Below, one piece after another: positions 1-5,039 of a stretch of 6,054 nucleotides of DNA (its first letter is position 1; each line of letters starts with the position of its first letter). A program made the position numbers and the translations under genes. Below the pieces are notes generated by a model, which saw only the letters and a program-made list of their open reading frames with translations, was not told where the DNA came from and made no database searches. This DNA comes from Minisyncoccota bacterium (lineage in GTDB: Bacteria > Patescibacteriota > Microgenomatia > UBA1400 > PJMF01): contig JAAZKO010000042.1 of NCBI GenBank assembly GCA_012799795.1, forward strand, positions 1 to 6,054. The letters are read 5' to 3'.

Positions 1-202
1 CCGCGATATCCTTGTAAGTGGCGAAACAGAGCCGTTGTCTAGAGTTTATCTCAATGATCATTTAATCTTAGTTGATGGAGAAGGTCAATTTAGTACTACT
101 CACCACCTAAATGAAGGTGAGAATATTTTGCGATTTATTGCTATTGATCGGGCAGGCAATCAGAGTGAGTTGGAGATCAAGGTTGAGTTTCTTAATAATT
201 AA
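1..202 (+). CDS. C-terminal end of a protein with a bacterial Ig-like domain (5' end outside window)
   Basis: The reading frame is open from base 2 to a TAA at 200-202, giving 66 residues with no start in the window. The residues show a typical extracytoplasmic Ig-like beta-sandwich pattern: SGETEP near residues 6-11, RVYLND at 14-19, VDGEGQF at 24-30, LNEGEN at 36-41 and AIDRAGNQSE at 47-56. This matches the 'sGxTePgxxVxvNg...vd.dGxF...v.L.eGxNxi...AxDxaGN' signature of glucodextranase-B-like and related Ig-like domains. Such domains occur at the C-terminus of cell-surface or membrane-anchored proteins. In Patescibacteria they often sit on RodZ-like proteins with an HTH domain and one membrane span, but nothing here shows what lies upstream. 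The protein ends two or three residues after the domain, so the domain is C-terminal. Its stop overlaps the stop of the convergent gene. The domain class is fairly sure; the function is unknown. Confidence 0.75.
   Translation, partial: RDILVSGETEPLSRVYLNDHLILVDGEGQFSTTHHLNEGENILRFIAIDRAGNQSELEIKVEFLNN
199..202. other. Overlapping stop codons of two convergent genes
   Basis: The four bases TTAA carry both the plus-strand TAA (200-202) of the Ig-domain gene and the minus-strand TAA (201-199) of the Wzy/WaaL-like gene. The two genes therefore have no intergenic space, and no hairpin terminator is visible around the junction. Confidence 0.85.
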
Positions 203-1317
203 AGATAAAAACCCCAGAATAGTAAACTGATGAAAGCTTGACTCAGGTTGTTATTAAACAAGCTATGAGTTAATAGGGCGATTAGTAGACTTAGCTGCCA
301 ATACTGATTTTTATGAGTTTTTTCCTTAACTTCCTTTGCCAACAAAATCAAGACTAAACAACTGCCAAAGACGCCGAGGCCGTTGTAGAGGAAAATTAAA
401 AAATTATCGCTGAAACGGGCGTGGCTGATTAAGCCCTCTCGATTAGTTTCATAGTGGGGGTAAAATGGTCCCTGACCAAAAATAATGGCTAAACCTTGGT
501 TCTTATTTAGATATTGCTTGGCGCTGATTATCCTCGCTTCAATTGAGCTAGTGCGCTCTAATTTCACTCCTTCTCCACCTGATTTTTTAGGAAGTAAAGG
601 GATAAAGATAATTAATACGCCCAAACTAATAGCAATTAATTGACGTTGGACTTTTTGACTGTGAAATAATAAATAAGCGCCTGCTAAAATGAGACTTAGG
701 TAGCTCGCTCGAGAATAAGTTAAGGTTAGAGCAGTTAAAAATAAAAGACTTAATAAAATATTTCCCTTTTTAAATTGAGGCTGACTAGCGTAATAGAGCC
801 AATTAAAAACAAAAATTAATCCAGTGAAATTAGGATCCAAAATTGTGCCAGCCAGTCGATAAAAATGATCGTCAAAACCCAAATAATAAAGACTAGTTAG
901 GTCGGGTAAGAAAAAATATTGTAAAAAAGCAAAGACAAGCATTAATAATGAGGCAGTTAAAAAAATTTGAAGAACTTTTTTTTGGCCAAAATTTTTTTTC
1001 AGAATTAAAACAAATAAGAAATAGGCAAATGCTCTGGCAAAATATAAAAAGTTGTTAAATTGAAACTGTCTTTGCCAAATAGAGTATAAAAATGCTAAAA
1101 AAATATTTAACGAGACGAGTAAAAGTATCTTTTTATTAAATTTATTAATTTTTTTTAAGTTTTTGATAATTATTTTTAGTTCTTTTAAGTTAAACAACAA
1201 GTAAATAATTACTAAAAAATCATGTAAATAAAGACTCAGGTATTGATTAAGCTGGATTCTACCTAATTCTCCACCGGCAAATAATAGCAGAAAACTAATT
1301 AAGAAAATATTTTTCAT
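199..1317 (-). CDS. O-antigen polymerase/ligase family membrane protein (Wzy/WaaL-like)
   Basis: This 372-residue protein is strongly hydrophobic, with about 10-12 likely membrane segments. It should sit in the cytoplasmic membrane and polymerise or transfer lipid-linked glycans on the outer face. Family signatures of the Wzy_C/O-antigen ligase superfamily appear in order: RLAGTILDPNFTGL (154-167), TYSRASYLSL (200-209), then a large hydrophilic loop with ERTSSIEAR (254-262), GQGPFY (281-286) and a His-containing SHARFSDNFLIFLYNGLGVFG (298-318), and HSLFNNNL (351-358). WaaL/PglL-type enzymes have functional Arg and His residues in this external loop; R255, R262 and H299 are candidates. It is the last gene of the minus-strand operon, and its start lies 23 bp inside the end of the glycosyltransferase gene. 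No clear Shine-Dalgarno precedes the ATG at 1317, so translation probably depends on coupling. Polymerase and ligase cannot be told apart from sequence alone, so no symbol is given. The gene is very AT-rich and contains two A8 runs on its coding strand. Confidence 0.85.
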   Translation of the reverse strand: MKNIFLISFLLLFAGGELGRIQLNQYLSLYLHDFLVIIYLLFNLKELKIIIKNLKKINKFNKKILLLVSLNIFLAFLYSIWQRQFQFNNFLYFARAFAYFLFVLILKKNFGQKKVLQIFLTASLLMLVFAFLQYFFLPDLTSLYYLGFDDHFYRLAGTILDPNFTGLIFVFNWLYYASQPQFKKGNILLSLLFLTALTLTYSRASYLSLILAGAYLLFHSQKVQRQLIAISLGVLIIFIPLLPKKSGGEGVKLERTSSIEARIISAKQYLNKNQGLAIIFGQGPFYPHYETNREGLISHARFSDNFLIFLYNGLGVFGSCLVLILLAKEVKEKTHKNQYWQLSLLIALLTHSLFNNNLSQAFISLLFWGFYL

Positions 1318-2083
1318 AAAGATAAATTCTTACTAAGAGTGAATGAAAACTCATTAACACAGCATAACTTAGTCCAGCAAAACCATCAAGAATGCCTAGT
1401 TTTAAAAAATAATTTAAGAAAAATTTTCCAATTGGATAAAAAAACAATTCTAGATATATTTTAAGTTTTGTATAATGAATTTTTTCTGTAAAACGATAAT
1501 TAGCTTCGATTTGAGCGTAATTATTCACAGTTTGTAAAAAATCATTTAGATTCTGGTGGGGGAAGTGTTTGATAATCAGAGAACTATTCTCTACTCGACC
1601 CGTAATTATAGGAATTTCGTGCACTTGACGTCGATATTTAATGTTCTTGGTTCTTGCTAGACGGATACTGTGATAATTACCCGTCTCACCAAAGCGGATT
1701 TTTTTTCCGTGAAAATAATCTACTCTTTTTAATCGATAAGCACTAACCCGATCATCGTTCAGTAATTGATCTAGTTTTTTTAAATCTTTTTTACTTAAGA
1801 ACTCGTCGCTATCCAAAAACATCAACCAAGTCGTATGAACTGCTTTGATCGCTTTATTGCGCCAATCAGCGAAATTGCTAATTGGATTTTTTCTAATAAT
1901 TAAACGAAAATTAATTTTTGGATTAAGTTTTTTTAATTTTTTCTCTAAAGTGGGCCAATCATTCTTAGTTTCTTGATCAAAAACAATGATTTCTTCAGCC
2001 ACAACAGCGCTTAGCAAAGCCTGTTCAAAAATTTGATCGTGACGATCATTTAAAATAATGACGCTCAAATCTTTAATTAACAT
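1295..2083 (-). CDS. Family 2 glycosyltransferase (WaaE/KdtX-like)
   Basis: This 262-residue predicted cytoplasmic or membrane-associated sugar transferase should add a sugar from a nucleotide donor to a surface glycan. The GT-A layout is visible: a first beta strand (DLSVIILND, 5-13), a second strand EEIIVFDQ (30-37), the NFADWRNKAI helix (70-79), WLMFLDSDEF (86-95) with the metal-binding DSD motif, and QVHE (153-156). The C-terminal stretch, FFLNYFLKLGILDGFAGLSYAVLMSFHSLL, resembles the membrane-proximal tail of the LPS-core WaaE-like subgroup ('lkxGflDGxxGl'). The N-terminal nucleotide-binding part is diverged: the usual PxYNE is LNDRHDQ, and the usual DSGSTDxT is DQETKNDW. The start is ATG 2083, in a TAATG overlap with the flippase gene, and a weak AAGAG lies upstream. 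The end overlaps the next gene by 23 bp. The donor sugar and acceptor cannot be read from the sequence. Confidence 0.86.
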   Translation of the reverse strand: MLIKDLSVIILNDRHDQIFEQALLSAVVAEEIIVFDQETKNDWPTLEKKLKKLNPKINFRLIIRKNPISNFADWRNKAIKAVHTTWLMFLDSDEFLSKKDLKKLDQLLNDDRVSAYRLKRVDYFHGKKIRFGETGNYHSIRLARTKNIKYRRQVHEIPIITGRVENSSLIIKHFPHQNLNDFLQTVNNYAQIEANYRFTEKIHYTKLKIYLELFFYPIGKFFLNYFLKLGILDGFAGLSYAVLMSFHSLLVRIYLYEKYFLN

Positions 2084-2085
2084 TA
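2081..2085 (-). other. TAATG stop-start junction between flippase and glycosyltransferase genes
   Basis: On the minus strand the flippase TAA and the glycosyltransferase ATG share one base (2083). This arrangement usually gives translational coupling and supports a single operon. Confidence 0.8.
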
Positions 2086-3300
2086 GGCTCTTTTAAAAGA
2101 TAAGAAACTAATAGGTAAACTAATAACTCTAGCCAATAAAATGCCTAAACAAGCGCCATACAGACCATAAATGGGGGTTAAAACAATAATAGCTGCGATC
2201 ATTACGATTAAGGAGATAAGCAGATGAAGGTTCATGGGTAAATATCTTTTTTGAGCAATTAGCAAGGCATAGCTAATATTAGACAAACTATGCACTAAAC
2301 CAGCGACTACTAAAATTGCTAAAATATGACTGGCTTCTAGCCATTGTTCGCCCAAGATTAGCTTGACAAAAAAATCTGGCCAGATGATTAGTGGCAAACT
2401 AAAGGCCAGACCAATTAAGAAGGTGCTTAAAATAGACTTTTTAAAAGCTTGCCTTAATCTCAGTTGTTCTTGTTCTTTATGTAAACTAGCAAAAACTGGC
2501 ATTAAGCCGTGATGAGCAGATTTGGAAAGTTCGTAATTGACCTTATGGCTCATTGAATAGGCGTTGTGATAAATGCCCAGCTGATGAGGATTTAGCATTT
2601 TACCAATAATAAAATCATCAGCATTATCATTTAAATAGGCAAAGAAACTAGCCAACATTAAGGATTTGGCGTTAAGAAAAATATGGCGGGCGCGACTGGC
2701 TTGATAGCGAAATCTAGGTCGTTGCTCATTCATAATGAAGGAGACTAAAACTTCAATCAAGGCAGCTACAATCACGCCGATAACTAAAGCCCAGACGGAT
2801 CTTAGTAAAAAAGCTAAAATAATTTGTATTAAGACTTCGGCGCCAAGGTGTATGGCATGGTATAAACCTTCTCTGGCAAAATGGAATTTTTTTTGCCATT
2901 GAGCAATAGCAGGATTAATAAAACCTTTGATTATTGGAATAAGGGCAGCTACAGTAATTAGCGGTAAAAGCAGTTGCTCTTGATAAAAACTACTCATAAC
3001 ATAAGCTAAAAAAAGCATAATCAGTGCAATTATGAAGCCACGAATAATGGCAATCGCCCAAGCAGTGTTTAGAAAATAGCCAAGCTCTTTTTTAGATTGG
3101 ACAATGGTGGTATTAATGCCAGTTTGGGTAAAACTTTCAGTTAAGCCAATAGCAATCATTACTAGAGAGAAAAGTCCAAAATCACTTGGTTTAAGCAATC
3201 TAGCTAAAACGATAATTTTAACAAAATTTAAAAGAAAGATAAAAACTTTTTGCAGGCTTTGAAAAGAAAATCCCGCAATTGCGTGCTGTTTATAACCCAT
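2083..3300 (-). CDS. Oligosaccharide flippase / polysaccharide biosynthesis protein (Wzx-like, MOP superfamily)
   Basis: This 405-residue multi-span membrane protein is predicted to flip an undecaprenyl- or similar lipid-linked oligosaccharide across the cytoplasmic membrane. The WzxC/TuaB-type (Polysacc_synt_3) landmarks appear in order: VLARLLKPSDFGLFSLVMIAIG (31-52), FTQTGINTTIVQ (57-68), DNADDFIIGKMLNPHQLGIYHNAYSM (225-250), and LILGEQWLEASHIL (314-327), followed by paired hydrophobic helices ending at FLSFKRA. The length is shorter than the roughly 450-500 residues usual for this family, so the last one or two helices are probably absent; the stop is nevertheless clean. It is the first gene of the minus-strand operon, with the glycosyltransferase and polymerase/ligase directly downstream. 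That is the expected set for a Wzx/Wzy-type surface glycan. A perfect TATAAT lies 6 nt upstream of the ATG at 3300, and no Shine-Dalgarno is seen. Confidence 0.88.
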   Translation of the reverse strand: MGYKQHAIAGFSFQSLQKVFIFLLNFVKIIVLARLLKPSDFGLFSLVMIAIGLTESFTQTGINTTIVQSKKELGYFLNTAWAIAIIRGFIIALIMLFLAYVMSSFYQEQLLLPLITVAALIPIIKGFINPAIAQWQKKFHFAREGLYHAIHLGAEVLIQIILAFLLRSVWALVIGVIVAALIEVLVSFIMNEQRPRFRYQASRARHIFLNAKSLMLASFFAYLNDNADDFIIGKMLNPHQLGIYHNAYSMSHKVNYELSKSAHHGLMPVFASLHKEQEQLRLRQAFKKSILSTFLIGLAFSLPLIIWPDFFVKLILGEQWLEASHILAILVVAGLVHSLSNISYALLIAQKRYLPMNLHLLISLIVMIAAIIVLTPIYGLYGACLGILLARVISLPISFLSFKRA

Positions 3301-3306
3301 TAGCTA

Positions 3307-3335
3307 ATTATAAAGCAATCTTTTCCGCTTGCCAG
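3307..3335 (-). promoter_or_regulatory. Predicted sigma-70-type promoter for the polysaccharide operon
   Basis: Reading the minus strand, CTGGCA (3335-3330; 4 of 6 to TTGACA) is followed by a 17-bp spacer and a perfect TATAAT (3312-3307). Only 6 nt (3306-3301) separate this -10 from the flippase ATG, so transcription would start at or next to the A of the start codon. Its -35 overlaps that of the divergent lepB promoter. The prediction is by eye and has not been tested. Confidence 0.6.
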
Positions 3336-3358
3336 CAGCTAACAGTTGGCGTTAGAAT
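3329..3358 (+). promoter_or_regulatory. Predicted sigma-70-type promoter for lepB
   Basis: TTGCCA (3329-3334; 5 of 6 to TTGACA), an 18-bp spacer and TAGAAT (3353-3358; 5 of 6 to TATAAT) lie just before lepB. Only 8 nt separate the -10 from the ATG at 3367, so the mRNA would be leaderless or nearly so. A weak dyad (CTAAC 3339-3343 with GTTAG 3351-3355) runs into the -10 and could be an operator, but it is only 5 bp per arm. Confidence 0.6.
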
Positions 3359-3366
3359 AAAAAGCT

Positions 3367-3954
3367 ATGGCAAAGCTCTTAAGTAAAATCGCAGCTGGCT
3401 TCTTAGATCTGATTGAAACAGTTGCAATTTCATTATCAATTTTTTTAGTTGTTTATTTATTTTTGATGCAACCTCATCAAGTTAATGGGCAATCAATGAT
3501 TCCTAATTTTCAGAATGGTGAACATGTAATGACGGATAAAATTAGCTACAAATTGAGAGAACCAGCTCGAGGCGAAGTTGTAGTTTTTCATGCTCCACCT
3601 GCCGCTGGTTGTATTGAAGGCACGGGATGTGATTTTATTAAAAGAGTGATTGCTATCCCCGGAGACCAGGTGGCTGTTAAAGATAATGCTATTTGGATAA
3701 ACGGTGACAAATTACCCGAGGCTTATATTCCCGTTGATTTTGAAATTAGTCCCGGAAGAGCAACTTTGGATGAAGAGATATATTTAGGCCCAGATGAGTA
3801 TTTTGTTTCTGGAGACAATCGTCCTCATTCTAGTGATTCTAGGTCTTGGGGAGCTATAAAAAAAGATGAGATAGTCGGTAGAGTTTTTATGCGTTATTGG
3901 CCAATTAAAGAAATCTCACTTATTAAGAAAGCCGAATATCCTTCTGTTTTCTAA
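3367..3954 (+). CDS. lepB: Signal peptidase I
   Basis: This 195-residue type I signal peptidase (family S26) would be anchored by one N-terminal membrane segment (about 12-34), with its catalytic domain outside. It cleaves signal peptides from exported proteins. The conserved boxes are all present: NGQSMIPNF (40-48) with nucleophile Ser43, RGEVVVF (68-74), DFIKRVIAIPGD (89-100) with the general base Lys92, and YFVSGDNRPHSSDSRSWG (145-162). The size is typical of the short Gram-positive/Patescibacteria form rather than the two-span E. coli enzyme. Cys82 and Cys88 lie just before the lysine box on the external side and could form a disulfide. The ATG at 3367 is chosen because an in-frame stop lies at 3358-3360 and the next Met falls inside the membrane segment. 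It is transcribed divergently from the polysaccharide operon and lies upstream of murB. No hairpin terminator is seen, only a T-rich tract after the stop. Confidence 0.95.
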   Translation: MAKLLSKIAAGFLDLIETVAISLSIFLVVYLFLMQPHQVNGQSMIPNFQNGEHVMTDKISYKLREPARGEVVVFHAPPAAGCIEGTGCDFIKRVIAIPGDQVAVKDNAIWINGDKLPEAYIPVDFEISPGRATLDEEIYLGPDEYFVSGDNRPHSSDSRSWGAIKKDEIVGRVFMRYWPIKEISLIKKAEYPSVF

Positions 3955-4025
3955 CTTGCTTTTTTCTCTTTTTTATTTTTTAATCATTTTGTAATTACCC
4001 TTGAGTAATTACTTATAAAGCAAGT
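3954..4025. repeat. 9-bp inverted repeat bracketing the lepB-murB gap
   Basis: ACTTGCTTT (3954-3962, starting on the last base of the lepB stop codon) is the exact reverse complement of AAAGCAAGT (4017-4025, ending on the first base of the murB -10). The arms are 54 bp apart, and the space between holds a T-rich tract and two GTAATTAC palindromes. Pairing could only occur in an RNA reading through from lepB or in a DNA cruciform. The function is unknown and chance has not been excluded. Confidence 0.5.
3991..4012. promoter_or_regulatory. Paired GTAATTAC palindromes, possible operator at the murB promoter
   Basis: Two identical 8-bp palindromes, GTAATTAC at 3991-3998 and 4005-4012, are separated by CCTTGA. 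Together they form a 22-bp dyad. The second copy overlaps the end of the proposed -35 (4001-4006) and the spacer, a position where a bound protein would block or modulate transcription. A terminator is unlikely, because the stem is all A/T except its ends and no T run follows it on either strand. Confidence 0.4.
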
Positions 4026-4030
4026 ACAAT
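4001..4030 (+). promoter_or_regulatory. Predicted sigma-70-type promoter for murB-murA
   Basis: TTGAGT (4001-4006), an 18-bp spacer and TACAAT (4025-4030) lie 8 nt before the murB ATG at 4039. This is the same geometry as the lepB promoter, so a leaderless transcript is again predicted. An alternative is TTGTAA (3989-3994) with TATAAA (4014-4019) and a 19-bp spacer, which would leave a leader of about 12 nt. No Shine-Dalgarno is seen before murB in either case. Confidence 0.55.
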
Positions 4031-4038
4031 AAGCACTA

Positions 4039-5025
4039 ATGACAAGAAATCAAAATTTCTTAGGAAAACATTTCCCAGATATAAACTGGTCTTTTAATTT
4101 TCCACTAGCTAAACTTAGTTATTTTAAACTAGGCGGGCCGGCCGAGATTTTTTATAAAGTTGAAGAAATTGAACTAGTAAAGCAAATTTTATCTTTCTGT
4201 AGTAAAAGAGATATTCCTTGGGTGCTCGTTGGAGGTCTAAGCAATGTAGTGCTAGCTGATGCGGGAGTTGAGGGCTTGGTATTGGAAATGGCCTGTAAGG
4301 GCTTTAAGGTTTTAGAGGATGGGCAGGATAGCGTACTGATAAGCGCTGAGGCCGGAATGAAAACTAGTCAGCTAGTAAGTAAATCCGTATATCTAAACGC
4401 TACTGGTTTAGAAGGTTTTATAGGAGTGCCGGGTACTGTGGGCGGAGCAATTTATAATAACGCTCATTATTTGGATTTTTTGCTTGCAGACAGCATTCAA
4501 GAAGTCACAGCTTTTCATGTGAAAAATGATGAAGAAATAATGTTTTCACATGAAAATTGTAAGTTTACCTATGAACAGTCAATTTTTCAAGAAGAAGAGC
4601 AAGTAGTAATTTTATCTGCGAGCTTCTTGTTACAAAAAGATGATCCAGCTTTAATTAAAGAAAAAATTCTTGAAGCTCAGGCTAGGCGTTTAGACACACA
4701 ACCACTTAATTATCCTAGTTCCGGTTGTATTTTTCGCAATCCAGCAAACAACGAATTTTTAAAAAAACTTTTTCCCCAATTTGCCAATCAAGAATTTATT
4801 CCAGCTGGTTTTTTGATTGATCAGGCAGGTTTAAAAAATCAACGAGAGGGAGCGATTGTGGTTAGCGACAAACATGCTGCTTTTTTAATCAATAAAAGTG
4901 CAGAATTAAATATCCCAGCTTCAAGTGCTGATTTAAAAAAATTAATTAAAAAAATTCAATTAACGATAAAAGAAAAATTTCAAGTAGAATTAAAAGAAGA
5001 AGTCTTTTATTTGGGTAAAGATTAA
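4039..5025 (+). CDS. murB: UDP-N-acetylenolpyruvoylglucosamine reductase (MurB)
   Basis: This 328-residue cytoplasmic FAD enzyme uses NADPH to reduce UDP-GlcNAc-enolpyruvate to UDP-MurNAc, the second committed step of peptidoglycan precursor synthesis. The FAD-binding half shows KLGGPAEIF (30-38), VLVGGLSNVVLAD (62-74) and GLEGFIGVPGTVGGAIYNNA (123-142). The MurB C-terminal half shows QPLNYPSSGCIFRNP (221-235), AGFLIDQAGLKNQREGAIVVSDKHAAFLIN (256-285) and the closing LKEEVFYLG (318-326) with the conserved Glu321. Several motif positions differ from the usual sequence: GGLSN for GGGSN, YEQS (178-181) for YRxS, and Cys230 where E. coli has the proton-donor Ser229. Ser-to-Cys at this site is a conservative change for a proton donor. 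The ATG at 4039 has a -10-like hexamer 8 nt upstream and no Shine-Dalgarno. murA follows after 14 bp, so the two are probably co-transcribed. Confidence 0.93.
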   Translation: MTRNQNFLGKHFPDINWSFNFPLAKLSYFKLGGPAEIFYKVEEIELVKQILSFCSKRDIPWVLVGGLSNVVLADAGVEGLVLEMACKGFKVLEDGQDSVLISAEAGMKTSQLVSKSVYLNATGLEGFIGVPGTVGGAIYNNAHYLDFLLADSIQEVTAFHVKNDEEIMFSHENCKFTYEQSIFQEEEQVVILSASFLLQKDDPALIKEKILEAQARRLDTQPLNYPSSGCIFRNPANNEFLKKLFPQFANQEFIPAGFLIDQAGLKNQREGAIVVSDKHAAFLINKSAELNIPASSADLKKLIKKIQLTIKEKFQVELKEEVFYLGKD

Positions 5026-5039
5026 AATAGAAAGTTTAT

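Noticed and set aside
2090..2099. Palindrome CTTTTAAAAG near the flippase-glycosyltransferase junction
   Set aside because: It lies in the coding end of the flippase gene and is a low-complexity AT palindrome expected by chance.
3331..3350. Imperfect hairpin GCCAGC / GTTGGC upstream of lepB
   Set aside because: It has six pairs with one wobble and would lie upstream of the predicted transcript start, so it is too weak to call as an RNA element.
3955..3990. T-rich tract after lepB as an intrinsic terminator
   Set aside because: No convincing stem precedes the T run. The best pairing (GAAAGC with GTTTTC near the lepB end) is short, includes a G-U pair and is separated from the main T run.
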